64,000 nt of DNA from Medakamo hakoo (GCA_026636295.1 CP089462.1:1240001-1304000), one strand, 5' to 3'. Positions 10,165-21,900 are shown, counted from the first letter of the stretch. The notes: generated by a model not told the origin, from the sequence alone. A program made the numbers and translations.

Positions 10165-11920
10165 ATGGCCGCCACCTCGGCCTGGCTGCGCCCGCCTGTG
10201 GCGGCCGCCCTGGTCATCGGCCTCGCCGTCGTCGCGCGGGCGGCCATCGGCCTGCATCCCTATTCAGGTGAGAGGCAAGATGAGAGAAAAGCAATGCGGA
10301 CCGAACAAGTTCGACCGAGCGCGCGGACGCGAAAACACTCTCTCCCTCCACCTCAACCCCTTCCGTCCACACACCACAGGCATGGCCACGCCACCCAAAT
10401 TCGGCGACTACGAAGCCCAGCGCCACTGGATGGAAGTCACGGTCAACCTGCCCGTCGGCAAATGGTACGGCGACTGGCCGCCGGAGAACCCTGCGTCGTG
10501 GTGGGGCCTGGACTACCCGCCGCTCTCGGCTTTTCAATCACTCCTCCACGGCAAAGTCTTGCAAGCCGCGGACCCGGCCGCTGTCGAGCTCGTGACATCC
10601 AGAGGCTACGAAAGCGCCTGGTCTAAAACCGTGCTGCGGGCGACCGTGCTGGCATCGGACCTGGCCGTCTTCTTCCCGGCGGCGCTGGCCGCGTCGGCCG
10701 CGTTTTACCCAGGCGACAGCCGGCCCGCCCGCCTGGCCGCCTTAACCGCCACCCTCCTCAACCCGGCGTCCATACTCATCGACCACGGCCACTTCCAGTA
10801 CAACTGCATTTCCCTGGGGTTGACTGCAGCCGCAGCAGCGGCGGCCGTCGCGAGTGCGGGCGTTGCGTCCGGCGTCGCCGCGTCCGTCCTCTACACGCTC
10901 GCACTCCACCACAAACACATGGCCGCGTACTTCGCGCCCGCCTTCCTGTGCCACTTGCTGGGTCGTGCGCTGCAAGCGGGTCGCGCCGCGGGTGGGGGCA
11001 GCCGCGGCGCGGTCGTCGCTTGCACCCGCGTCGCCGCGTACGGGGCCGCCGTCGTGGCAACGACGGCTGCGTGCTGGGCGCCGTTCTACCTGCACGCCGA
11101 GGGCGGGGACGGCTGGGCGGGCGTGGCCGCCGTCGCGGCCCGCCTGGCCCCCCTGGGCCGGGGGCTGTTTGAGGACTACGTCGCCAACTTCTGGTGCGCG
11201 ACGCACCCGGTCTTCAAGTGGAAGGCCCGGTTCGGGCACGCGGCCCTGGCCAAAATGGCGTTGGCCGCGACGCTCGCGGCCGCCGCGCCGGCCGCCGCCC
11301 ACCAAGCCGCCCGCCCTTCCCGCACGGGCTTCCTGTACTGCCTGGCCTCCTCGGCCTTTGCCTTTTTCCTGTTTTCCTACCAAGTCCACGAAAAGGGCGT
11401 CCTGCTACCGCTCTTGCCCGTCACGCTGCTGGCGGGCCGCGAGCCCGCCCTCGCCGCCTGGCTGCCCGCGGTCGGCGCCTTCTCCATGTGGCCCCTGCTG
11501 CGCCGGGACGGCCTGGGCTTGGGGTACGCAGCCTGCCTGCTGGGCTGGGCGGCCTGCATGATGCCTGCTCGTGGCAGCAGCGTCAAACCGTGGGCGTGGG
11601 CGGGCGCGGCCGCCTCCACCGCGATCGCGGCGGGCCTGCACGCTGCGCGCGAACTGGTCGCGCCACCGCCCTCCCTGCCCTGGCTGTGGGACGGGCTGAC
11701 CGTCGGGTTTGCATTCTTGCACATCGCGGCGGCAGCGCTGTACGTCAACGCCCGCCTGTGGAGCCTGCCGGCGGACGGGGAGGAGGAGGTGGCCGTGCTG
11801 GGGAAGGCGAAGAAAAGGGGCGCGGGCGTGCCGCTGAAAAAAGCTGCGCCGGCCGCGAGTCCCGTCGCGCCCGCGCCCCCGCGCCGGGCGGGCCTCCGGT
11901 CCCGGCGCCCCCGTGGATAG
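10165..11920 (+). CDS. ALG6: Dolichyl-P-Glc:Man9GlcNAc2-PP-dolichol alpha-1,3-glucosyltransferase
   Basis: The exons 10165-10267 and 10380-11920 give 547 residues. ALG6 adds the first glucose to the lipid-linked N-glycan precursor in the ER lumen. The first luminal loop holds the family signature: LHPYSG at the exon junction, PPKFGDYEAQRHWMEVTVNLPVGKWY (about 36-65), WWGLDYPPLSAFQS and SRGYESAWSK. DHGHFQYN follows in the next loop, as in ALG6/ALG8. The HW-to-GLDYPPL pattern and the intact EAQRHWMEVT favour ALG6 over ALG8. Many hydrophobic helices follow and the C-terminus is basic (KAKKRG, RRAGLRSRRPRG). The start ATG gives a signal-anchor-like first helix (WLRPPVAAALVIGLAVVARAAIG). Confidence 0.93.
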
Positions 11921-11976
11921 CTGTGTTAGAAGTCGATCTTATATAAGCTGACAATCTCCTCCGCCTCCAGTCCCTC

Positions 11977-14900
11977 TCAATCCTCGCCGCCGCTGCCGTC
12001 GGCGCCGGCGCTGTCTTCCGCAACTACGCCCGCGACGTCGTCCGGCCGCACGCGCACGACCGACTCGGACAGCAGCGTCACCAAACCGGCAGGCGCGCCG
12101 CGCGGCTTCTTCACATTGCGGGCCGGCGTGTGGGAGACGTCGACGGTGCCGCCATCGCGAGCCTTCGAGAAGAAGGCAGCCAGCGCGGCGGCAAAGCGCA
12201 AGTCTTCCTCCGCTGGGCCGTCGCCGCTCGCCTCACCCTGCGGCGCTCGCAAAACGACGTGCGCCCCGGGCACGCCGCGCGCGTGCAGCCAGGTGTCGTC
12301 CGGGCCAGCCACGTGTAAGGACAGCTTGTCGTTGTCCCGGTTGTTGCGGCCGACCAGGACGGCGAGGCCGGACGGCGAGGTGAACCGGCGGAAGTTTGGA
12401 GCTCCACCCGCCCGGCCGCCGCCCTCGCGCCGCGCTGCGCGCTTTGCAGCCGCCGCGCCGCGGGCTTCCAACCCGGCCTCCCGCCATGCTGGCAACCAGC
12501 CCCGGGCCTCGAGAGTTGTCCGGACTTCTTGCAAGACGGCCGTGCGGTCGGCGGAAGAGGACGCGTCGTCGCCTTCCGCGGCGGGCGGGAGGGCCTCCAG
12601 CCGCGCCACCAACCCCTCCAGGTCCGCGACGTCGGCGCGCGCCGCGTCCAGCAGCGGGCCGACCGTCTCGTCGCCGCGCCGCAGGCGCCGGGCTTCTTTG
12701 TACAGAGTTGCCGCCACGTCCACGATGGGGGTCCGCCCATCGCCCAACGGGATGGTGACTTCCGTCCCCGTCTCCCAATCCGTGACCTTCGCTTCCGTCG
12801 CGCCCGCAGGCACAGCGTGCACGTTTGCCATCAGCAGGTCGGCGGCGTGGGACTTGGCGTCGGCTTGGGCCGCCCGGTCGGCCTGGGCGGACAGGGACGC
12901 GGCCTTGTCCCGGGCGCGGCGCAGGGCCTTTTCGGCTCCTGAAATGACGTGTTGTTCTAGGGAGGCAGGGGCGCGGGCGGCCTGGTTGGGTTGGTGTGGA
13001 TGGACGGACGGGAGGGGGGGGGGGGGGGGGGGGGGAAGGGTAAGGGTTTGCAGAGCAGACGGAAGAGGGAGAGCAAAACGCCGCTTCGTCCAACCAAAAG
13101 GGCTCGGGGGTTTGAGTGCTAAAAAAGTGTTCCCATGCTGTCAGACGAGCAGGCGACGAGGGCAATCCCGCAAGCAGGACCTCCCTCGCCTCCGCGACGC
13201 CCGTACAGGAGTGTCGAAGTATATTTAAATAAAGGATGAAAAATCGTCATGGCCCTCGTAATTGGCGAAACAGTGAGACAGCACGCCACTCCGAAAAGCT
13301 CCTTACCTTGACCGCCCGGAAGTAGGCGTCAACCGCTTCCACCAGGGCCCGGGCGCGAGATGGAGCCAACGACGGCAGGGCGACGTGCGGGTCGGCGCGC
13401 GACGCGACCGCGGCACCGGCCGCGGCCGCGGCTGCGAGCGGGTCGGACTCGGCCAGGGGGCCGCCGCGCAAAACCGCGCCGGCCTGGCCCAGGACGGAAA
13501 AGGGGCGGCCGTACACGCCTGGTCCAACCTCGAAGGTGGCGGCCGACAAAGCGCACAGCCACCGCGTCCAGGCCGCGTGCAGGGCGGACCAGTCGCCGTC
13601 GGCCAGGTCGGCCGGGCGGGCGGCGGGAGCCAGGCCCGCCACCGCGCACAGCTCGTCCGCGACGGCCCGGCCCACGCCTGCGTACATGCGGGCCAGGCAG
13701 CCCGCCACGCTGGGGTCGAGTTTCTTGCGCGGCCGGGCGTCGGCGGGCGGGGCGGCCGGCTCGTCGCCCTCACCATCGCCACCGCCACCCTCTGCTGCTT
13801 CCCTTTTCGCTTCCGCCACGTCCGCCTCGGCCGCCGCGGCCACGACGTTGGCCCGCCACAGTTCGGCCGTCTCGGATGGGCACGGCACCAACTGCCGCCC
13901 GTCCAGCATGGGCGGGCGGTAGTAGCCTCCGGGAACGATGCGGTTGCCGCCCGGGCGGCCGCCAGCTGGCCCGCGCCGCTGCGGCGGCGGCCGCGCCGTC
14001 GCGGCCGCCAGCACTTGCCCGTACGAGACTTTCGCCGGCCGCGGCGGGCCGGATTTGCGCTGGGCGCGTAAGGCAGCCTCCGACGGTTTTTTAGACGGGT
14101 CCTTCTTCCTCTTCTTGCCGTCCGCCGGCTTGTCGTCCGGGGCGTCCGCCGCTTTCTGCGCCTGGGCCTTTTGCGTGACGGCGACGAGCGCCAGCCCACA
14201 GTCGCCCGCCCGGCCGTGCAGGGCCAACGCTTTGGTGGCCGGCCCGGACGCGGACCCGGCGAACAACAGTTCCACGCACCGCTCAAAGGGCACGGGCGTG
14301 CGCACGGTCTTCAGGACCAGGCCGGACAGGGCGGAATGGAGGGCTCGTCCGAAACCATACGCCTCTGCCGGCCCGCCCCGTTCAGGCGGCGGGCCCACCG
14401 TCACGCGGGCCGCCGCTGGGTGCCAGCACAGCCACACCCACAGCGTCTCCAGTGGGACGTCATCCGCGGCTTCACCCACGTCCGCGGCCGTCGTGGCGAC
14501 GGGCGCGGCGGCGGCCGCGGCCTCTTCCCGCGCTTCGGCTCGCACCCGCAGCGCGACCGTGAAGGCGTCCACCTGGACCACCTCGTCCACTTTGCCCGGC
14601 ACCGCCAGGCCGCGCAGGGCGGCGGCCAAGGCTGAAAGCGTTGTGTAATCCAGCGGGTGGGTGCGGCCGGAGGGCGAGGGCGCGGCCGTGTCGGACTCTG
14701 GCAGAGGGGCCCACGGGTCAGCAGGGGTCGGCGCGTCGGCCGCTGCGGCGGCCAGCGCGGCCGGCGCGTCGGTCGGCGCGGGCGACGCAGCGGACGCGAC
14801 GCTGCGCTTCAACCAGGGCGCGATAGGCACATGAGGCAGTGGCCTCCCTGGCGCCCAACGTGAGAGTAACCGGGCTGCGGCAGGGCGGTGGGCGGCGGCC

Positions 14901-15085
14901 GATGCGGCCGTCCGCAGCGTACTAGCAGCGGCGGCGGCGCTGCCTCCTCGGCCTCCGCCAGCCCGGCCGCCCGCGGCCCACAGCTGCTCGCGGACGAGGG
15001 ACAGCAGGGTACGCCCAGTCGACGATGCAGCAGCAGCGCCACCCCTCATGCTGGCGGAGGAGGTGTGGGGAGGGCGCGGCCGCAT
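11977..15085 (-). CDS. NFACT protein of cyanobacterial RqcH type, organelle-targeted
   Basis: The exons 15085-13307 and 12981-11977 give about 927 residues. After a ~140-residue arginine/alanine-rich leader that looks like a transit peptide comes NFACT-N (HPLDYTTLSALAAALRGL, LCWHPAAARVTVGPPP, about 143-290). A coiled segment follows (LEQHVISGAEKALRRARDKA, HAADLLMANV), then the NFACT-R domain (NFRRFTSPSGLAVLVGRNNRDND about 786, WLHARGVPGAHVVLR, RNVKKPRGAPAG about 880). Bacterial RqcH and eukaryotic NEMF/Rqc2 bind obstructed large ribosomal subunits and recruit tRNA to tag stalled nascent chains. The HPLDYTTL opening, the GPPP motif, the NVKKPxGAxxG motif and the lack of the long NEMF C-terminal region make this the cyanobacterial/bacterial form. 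A middle insertion (about 320-480) is lysine/alanine-rich. Intron position was fixed by the phase of LEQHVISG. Confidence 0.85.
13014..13035. repeat. G22 homopolymer in the RqcH-like intron
   Basis: There are 22 consecutive G on the plus strand, which is C22 in the sense of the gene. It lies about 30 nt before the intron acceptor and so forms part of the polypyrimidine tract. It could form a G-quadruplex on the other strand. Confidence 0.9.
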
Positions 15086-15178
15086 GCGTCGCGTGCTCGA
15101 CCAAACGGGTGTTTAGCTCCGCTCCTCATTCCGCTCACATCAAACAGCCGCGAAGGAAAAAGAAATACTCGAAAAAAG
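15086..15178. promoter_or_regulatory. 93-nt divergent promoter, RqcH-like gene and HIRIP3-like gene
   Basis: Only 93 nt separate the two start codons, so both promoters and both 5' UTRs must fit or overlap here. The half next to HIRIP3 is A-rich (GAAGGAAAAAGAAATACTCGA). Confidence 0.55.
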
Positions 15179-16399
15179 ATGGGCGACGCCCCCGTCTCGG
15201 CGTCCCAACTGGTGGCCGCCGTGGATGCCCGCAAGGCCGAGATCCTGGGAAAGCTAGAGTGAGTCGGAGCGGGCGTGGCAGGGCGCCGGGAGGAGCAAGC
15301 TGCGGCGGCGTGCTCCGCCAATTCGTTTTTTCCGCGCGACGCCTCTCCTCGCTTCACCCCTTCCCGCCCAACACCGCCCCCACACACACCACGCAGGACC
15401 ATGACCATGAAGCAGCTGCGCGCCCTCTTAGAATCCGACCTCGGCCTGGCCGCCGGCGCCCTGAAACCTCTAAAGGACGCGGTGAAAGCCGCGGTTGACG
15501 ACCTCATCAAGCGCCAGCAGGCGGCCGAGGCGGCTGAAAAGGCGAAAGCCAACTCGCCCGCCGGCACCTCGGACGATGACGCCGGCGCCGACTCGGACGG
15601 TTCCACGCCGCCCCGTAAGAAAAAAGCGCCGGCTAAGCCTGTCGCGAAAAAGAAGCCGGCCAAAGCTTCGTCCAGCGGCGGCGGCGGCGGCGGCGGCGGC
15701 GGTGGTGGAAAAAAGACATACGGCCCCGCCGTCGAACGCCTGAAAGCCGTGGCCCGGGCCGCCACCATCACCATCGCGCCCACGGTCTACGTCAAAGCCA
15801 AAGGCGACGAAGACGCGCTGGTGGAAGCGATCGAGGGCGTCCTGGCCAGCCATGGCCTGCACGCGTCTTCCGACTCGGCCGCCATCGCCCGCGTGAAAAA
15901 GAAGCTGACGCTCGCCCGTGAGCTGGACGGCATCGATACGTCCAACATCATCGCCGACGACGAAAAAGGTGGCGGACGTGGCGGCCGGGCCCGCCCCACG
16001 CGCGGCGGGCGCGTGAACTACGCTGCGGCTCTCGCGGAGCCGCGCTTGCCCGGCGACTCCGAAGACGAGGAGGGAGACGAAGACGAGGATGGGGACTCAT
16101 CCTCGTCTGATGACGAGCCGTCGTCGTCCGGGTCGGACTCTGAGGGCGGTGGTGGCAAGGCGGCGGCGAAGCAGAAGAAGGCCGGGCCCGCTGCCAAGGC
16201 GAAGAAGGCCAAGGCCGCAACGCCCAGCGATGAGGACGACGACGACGACGACGACAGCGAGCCGTCGTCCTCGCCCGCCTCCGACTCCGAGCCGGAGGCC
16301 AGCTCGGACAGCAGCGGTGACGAGGAGGAGGAGGAGGAGGAGAAGCCGAAGGCCAAGAAGTCGAAGAAGGCGGTCCTGTCGTCGGACGAAGAGTGGTGA
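15179..16399 (+). CDS. HIRIP3/CHZ-motif histone chaperone
   Basis: The exons 15179-15258 and 15397-16399 give 360 residues. An N-terminal helical region (about 1-60: VAAVDARKAEILGKLE, MTMKQLRALLESDLGL) resembles a DEK-C-type fold. After a lysine-rich linker with a poly-glycine tract come a second helical block (about 140-200) and the CHZ motif LARELDGIDTSNII (about 197-210), which in Chz1 and HIRIP3 binds H2A or H2A.Z-H2B dimers. The C-terminal 150 residues alternate long acidic/serine blocks (EEDEDGDSSSSDDE, DEDDDDDDDSE) with lysine patches, typical of nuclear histone chaperones. It is divergently paired with the RqcH-like gene. HIRIP3 is the best family match; an exact orthologue name is not certain. 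Confidence 0.75.
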
Positions 16400-16595
16400 T
16401 GTGGGGTTGGTCGGGGATGGATGGAGACGGTTGCGTCAGTAGTTTATTCGAAAAAATGCCGCGTGGCCGGGCGGCCACCGGCCCAGCCTCCCCACCCACA
16501 CCAGGCCCACTACCGGGCCTCACCCTACCAGCCTGGGCGGTGGCGACCGATGCAGCGGTCAGGTGAGCGCTCCGTCGTGTGCGCAGCTCCTGCGC

Positions 16596-18633
16596 ATGTC
16601 CCTCGACGAAAAAAGCAACGAAAACTCACTGGCCCGCCTCCCCCACGCCCACGCCCACAGCGACCCCTCCACCTACACCTCTGCCTACGCGGCCGAGTCC
16701 CCACCTCTCATACTGCAGGATGGACGGTCCACCCCACGGCGCCTTCCTCTATTCAGTGCGGCCCACGTCCGCGGCCGTGTGTCTGGCGCCGCCGAAGCGC
16801 CACCGCCGCCGCAATCAGTCGAGGCCGGCGTTGCCACTGACGCCGTCTGCTTCGCGGGCGGGCCCGTCTGGGCGCTGGACTGGTGTGGTCAGACCGTGCG
16901 GGAGGGTGACTGGTGGAGCCAGTACTTTGCGGTGAGTCTCTGGGCGGCGGTTTTTGGGAGAGGCATGCGTTTTTTCGTTCGCCCGGGCCATCAAACCTAG
17001 CCACTCACCTCTCCGCCCCGCCCGCCCATCCACCCACGCCACCCAGCTCTCCGCCCACCCCAAGCACCGCCACCGCAACGAGGTCGGCCGCCCCGTCTCG
17101 GGACCCGCCCTGATCCAGGTGTGGCGCCTGCCCGTCGCGCCGCCGTCGTCACCGGCGACGCGCACTGCCGCGCCGCCCGCCCTGCCGCCCACGCCGTCCG
17201 CCCTGCCTCGCCTCGCCCTGGCCCTCGCCCACGGCGGCGGCCTGGCCTGGGACGTCAAGTGGCGGCCGGGCATTGCGGACGTCCGCGTGGCTGGACACAG
17301 GGCTCCACCGCCGCTGCTGGGCGTGCTGGCGGCGGCGCTGGGCGATGGCACGACCGCCGTCTGGGGCGTGCCCGCGCCCGGCGCGCTTTTTTCTAGTGGC
17401 GGAAGCACGGCCGCCACGGCGGCGGACGCGTCCAAGAAACGCAAGGCGCCCGTGGGGGCGGTCGTGCCCGCTACCGCCCGCCCTTCCGCACCCATCCTGG
17501 CCCTGCCGCCCGCGGCCGCGGCCCGCACGGGCCTGCCGTCCTCGCTCGAGTGGTGGCCGTCCGCCCCACACGACCGCCTCGCGTCGTCCTGCTGGGACGG
17601 GTCCGCCCTGGTGTGGCGGGTCGGGGAGTGGGAGGGTGAGGGCGGCGACCCGCCGTCCCAGCCGTCTTGCCAGCCGTGGGGAGGTGGCGCCGCGCCCTTC
17701 GTCTCCTGGGGCCTGTCCCCGCTGCTGCGCGTCCAGGCAGAGGCGTCACCCCTCCGCGCCATCGCCTGGCCGCCGCCGCCCACGGTCACGGCCTTCCCGG
17801 GCTCGCCACCCCTCACCGCCTTTGCGACGGTCGGCCACGCCGCGGACTTGTGTGTCTGGGACGCGTCCAGGCCAGCGCACCCGGCGTTGGGCGTCGCCCT
17901 GCCCAGGGAATGGGCGCTGGCCGCGGCCTGGGTCGCCTCCCCGCCCGGCGTCCTCATCGCCCACGACGGCGGCCGCCTGACGTTTGCGCCACTGGACGCG
18001 GGCGCGCCCGCCGCGACGCAGGCCTTGCCGCTGGACGGTTACGGCGAAGCGTGGAGCGTGCACGTCCTGGGTAGCGGCGGCAATGGCGGAGGTGGTGGAG
18101 GGCCGCCCCTCGCCGCGTACGGCGTGGGCGCGGGCGACGTCGGTGTCTTTGAAATCAAGGGCTCCGTCAAGTCGCGGACGCATACAGGCCACCGGGTGGT
18201 GGCCGGGTTCCGGAGGCGACAACAGGCGGCCGAGAGGCAGGCGGAACAGCCGCCTGCGGGGCGCGGGCGCGGGCGGGGTGGCAGTGGTGCGCCTGGCCGC
18301 GGCCGCGGCAGTGCGCGGGCGCCACCACAACTGCCGGCCGCCCTGACGTCCGCCGCCGTCGGCGCGCCCCTCGCCGACACCACGCTCGTCCTCCCACCCG
18401 CCCGCGCCCTGGCCAGGGACGCGTGCGTGTACCGGGTGGGGTCGGCCGGCGCGGCCGCGACCAAAGCTGCTGCTGCCCGGTCGGCTCTGCCGGATGAGGG
18501 TTTAGCTGTGACGCGCGTGCGGTGGGGCGGGTGGGCTGGCGGCGCTCGTGCGTGGGCGTGGCTGGCGTCGGCTGGTGGTGGTGGCGTCGTGCGGGTGCAG
18601 CTGGTGGACGGGCAGGAGGGCGGGGCGGTGTAA
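16596..18633 (+). CDS. WD40 protein similar to TFIIIC subunit GTF3C2
   Basis: The exons 16596-16931 and 17047-18633 give 640 residues. The path is ALDWC at the start of the propeller, then SQYFALSAHPKHRH across the junction, PALIQVWRLP, LAHGGGLAWDVKWRPG, LGVLAAALGDGTTAVWGVP, LEWWPSAPHDRLASSCWDGSALVWRVG, FATVGHAADLCVWD. The order 'W.LDW...YLAVA.HP...GLIQ.W....HGG..WD.KW' matches the WD40 part of TFIIIC 110-kDa (GTF3C2) proteins, which help TFIIIC bind tRNA and 5S gene promoters. SKKRKAP is a possible nuclear signal. The C-terminal third is arginine/glycine-rich (GRGRGGSGAPGRGRG) with a last propeller blade. Start chosen at the first in-frame ATG. The stop TAA overlaps a TGTAA. Confidence 0.7.
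18629..18633 (+). terminator. TGTAA overlapping the stop codon of the TFIIIC-like gene
   Basis: The pentamer TGTAA includes the TAA stop. If used as a polyadenylation signal, the 3' UTR would be about 10-25 nt. No other TGTAA is seen soon after on this strand. Confidence 0.35.
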
Positions 18634-18742
18634 AAGAGAAAGCGGAGAGAGCGGCGAGGTTGGCGAAGCAAGGGTCGACAATGTGCACTAGAGCGATCGG
18701 CCGTGCAACAGAGGCGAGGCCCGCACCCACGCACGCGGGCCA

Positions 18743-18818
18743 GGGCTTCACACGGCCTGGCGCACGAAGCCCAGCACTCTCTCCTTCCCTGCCGGCGTGA
18801 AGGGAGAGGCGCCAGGCC
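18743..18818 (+). promoter_or_regulatory. Nested inverted repeats upstream of SF3B3
   Basis: GGCCTGGCGC (18754-18763) and GCGCCAGGCC (18809-18818) are perfect 10-bp inverted repeats. The left arm is also embedded in GGGCTTC (18743-18749) / GAAGCCC (18766-18772). The two pairings are mutually exclusive. The region is 100-180 nt before the SF3B3 start codon, so it may be promoter or 5' UTR. Confidence 0.5.
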
Positions 18819-18919
18819 TCTAAACAGGCCGCGGCGCGGCTGTGTTGCGCACGCACAGCCGAGCGCCGCTGCACGACCGACGGAAAGAGATAGAGCCATC
18901 CACCCCTCCCTCGCCGGCC

Positions 18920-21900
18920 ATGTTCCTGTACAACCTGACGTTGAGTCCGCCGACGGGCGTGCAGGTGTGTTGGATGGTGATGGGCGTTTCTGGCTTCCCG
19001 TCGCGCGTTTTTTTTCTCCGCCGCTCCATTTCTTCACGCCCATGCTCCAAACACACAACAGTCCGCCGTCTACGGCAATTTCTCCGCGCCCAAAGCCCAG
19101 GAGCTGGCCGTGTCCCGCGGGCGTGTGCTGGACCTGCTCCGCCCGGACGAGGCGGGCAAACTGCAGGTGGCCTGTTCCACGGACGTGTTTGGCGAAATCC
19201 GGGCCCTGACCGCGTTTCGTCTGCCCGGCGGTGGCCGCGACTACCTGGCCATCGCGTCGGACGCCGGGCGGATCGTCATTTTGGAGTACGACAAAGCCGC
19301 GGGCGCCTGGACGAAGCTCCACCAGGAGACGTACGGCAAGTCGGGCTGCCGGCGCGCCGTGCCGGGCCAGTACTTGGCGGCCGACCCGCGCGGGCGCGCG
19401 CTCCTCGTCGGCGCGCTGGAACGCGCGCGCCTGGTCTACACGCTCAACCGGGATGCGGAAGCCCGCCTGACGATCTCGTCGCCCTTGGAGGCGCACAAGT
19501 CTCAGACGATCACGTTTGCGGTCGTGGGCTTGGACGTGGGGTACGACAACCCCGTCTTCGCGGCGATCGAGCTGGACTACGGACCCTCGGACGCCGACCC
19601 GACCGGCGCGGCCGCGGCGGCCGCCCAGAAACACCTGGCCTTCTACGAGCTGGATTTGGGCCTCAACCACGTCGTGCGCGCTGGGTCCACGCCCATCGAC
19701 AACGGGGCCAACCTGCTCGTGGCCGTCCCGGGCGGGGCTGACGGACCCGGCGGCGTCCTCGTGTGCGCGGAGAACTGGGTCATCTACCGGTCGCGCGACC
19801 CAAAGGCGCCCGAAGTCAAAGCCCTGTTGCCCCGCCGCGCGGGCTTGCCGCCCGACCGGGGCACCCTCATCACGTGCGCGGCCACCCACCGCCAAAAAAG
19901 CCTGTTCTTTGCGCTGCTCCAGTCCGAGTACGGCGACGTGTACAAAGTCAGCCTGACGGGCAGTGGCGGCGGCGGGGACGGCGGTGGCAGCACCGGGGCG
20001 GGCTTGGCCGGCTGCACGGGCGTGTCCGACATCGCGGTCCAGGTCTTTGACACGCTCCCACCCTCCGTGTCGCTCTGCGTCCTGAAAACCGGCTTCCTGT
20101 TCGCCGCCGCCGACGCGGGCAACGCCGGCCTGTACCAGTTCGTCGGGATCGGCGACGACGACCCGGGCGCCGTGGTCGCGACGGCGTCCGGCCTGGTCGA
20201 GACCGACGCGGGCTACGCCCCCCTGACCTTTGAGCCCCGGTCCCCGCCCGTCAACCTGGCCCTCATCGACGACCTGGACTCGCTGGCGCCGCTGCTGGCC
20301 CTGCGCGCCGCCAATCTGGCGGGGGAAGAGGTGCCGCAACTGTACGCCGCGTGCGGGCGCGGCCCCCGCTCCTCCCTCCGCGTCTTGCGCCCGGGCCTGG
20401 CCGTCACGGAAATGGCGGCGTCCCCACTCCCCGCCGCGCCCACGGCGGTGTTCACGCTGCGTAAAAACCCGGGCGACGCGCTGGACGCGTTCATCGTCGT
20501 CTCGTTCGCCAACGCGACGCTCGTCCTGGCGGTCGGTGAGACCGTCGAAGAGGTGTCGGACTCCGGCTTCTTGACGACCGCGCCCACGCTGCGCGCCCAG
20601 CTCCTCGCCGACGGGTCCATGCTCCAAGTCCACCCGGGCGGCCTGCGCCACATCCGCACCGGCGGCCGCGGCGTGGCCGAGTGGCGCCCGCCTGGACGGC
20701 GTGCCATCTCGCTCGCCACCTCCAACGACCGGCAAGCCGCCCTGGCGCTGGCCGGCGGGGAACTGGTCCTGTTTGAGCTGGGGCCGGACGGGTCGCTGGC
20801 CGAAGTGGAGAAGCGGGACCTGGGCGGCGAGGTGTCGGCCCTGGACGTGCCGCCCATCGCGGAAGGGCGGGCGCGCGCGCGGTTTTTGGCGGTCGGCGCG
20901 TACGACGCGACCGTCCGCCTGCTGTCCCTCGACCCGGAGTCGCCGCTCAAAGTCCTGGCGGTGCAGGCCGCGGGCGCGACGCCGGAGTCGCTGTTGCTGG
21001 TGGAATCGCCGGCCGCCGCGGCTGCGGCTGGCGCCGCCGGCCCGGCGTCTGGGGAGGGCGCGGGCGCGGGCGCGCTCTACCTCCACGCCGGCCTGGCCAC
21101 CGGCGCCCTGCTCCGCGCGGAAGTCGACCCGCTGACGGGCGCCCTGTCCGACACGCGGACGCGCTTCCTGGGCACACGCCCGCCACGCCTGTGCTCCGCG
21201 TCCGTGCGCGGGTCGCGGGCGGTGCTGGCGCTGTCCTCGCGCGCGTGGCTGGGGTACGCCTCGCGCGGCCGCCACAACCTCGCCCCGCTCGCCTGCACGC
21301 CCCTCAACGCCGCCGCCGGCTTCGCGTCCGCCCAAGTCCCGGAAGGCCTGTGCGCCGTCTCGGGGTCCACCCTGCTCATCCTGGCCCTGGAACGCGTCGG
21401 TGCCGGGTCCGCCTTCACCCAGACCGCCGTGCGGCTGCGCTACACGCCCCGCCGCCTGGTGGTCGACGAGGGCTCGGGCGCCCTCATCACCGCGGAGGGC
21501 GACGCGGGCGCTGTCCCGCTGGCGGACCGGGTGGAAGGCGACGGCGAAGCTGCTGGCGCGAACGGTTCGTCGGCCGAGCCGCGCGGGCCGGAACTGGATG
21601 AAGGCGCGGCCGCGGTCGTGGAACAGGTCGGCGGCCCGCGCGGCGGGCCCGGGCAGTGGGCGGGGTGCGTCCGCGTCCTGGACGCGACAACCCTGGCCAC
21701 CCGGTGCGTGCTGGAGCTGGACGGCAACGAAGTGCCGACGTCCCTGTGCCTGGTCACGTTCCGGCCGCAGCAGCAGGCGGCGGGCGGCGGCGTCGGCGCG
21801 CCCGCCTCCGACGCGGCCGGCGTCCCGCTGCTCGCCGTCGGCACGGCCGCCGACCTGTCCTTCCGCCCGCGCTCGGCCACGGAGGGCTTCATCCGCCTGT

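Noticed and set aside
16550-16562. A mini exon ATGCAGCGGTCAG before a GTGAGC donor, upstream of the TFIIIC-like gene
   Set aside because: Its phase does not fit the downstream frame through the available acceptor; the ATG at 16596 gives an unbroken exon.
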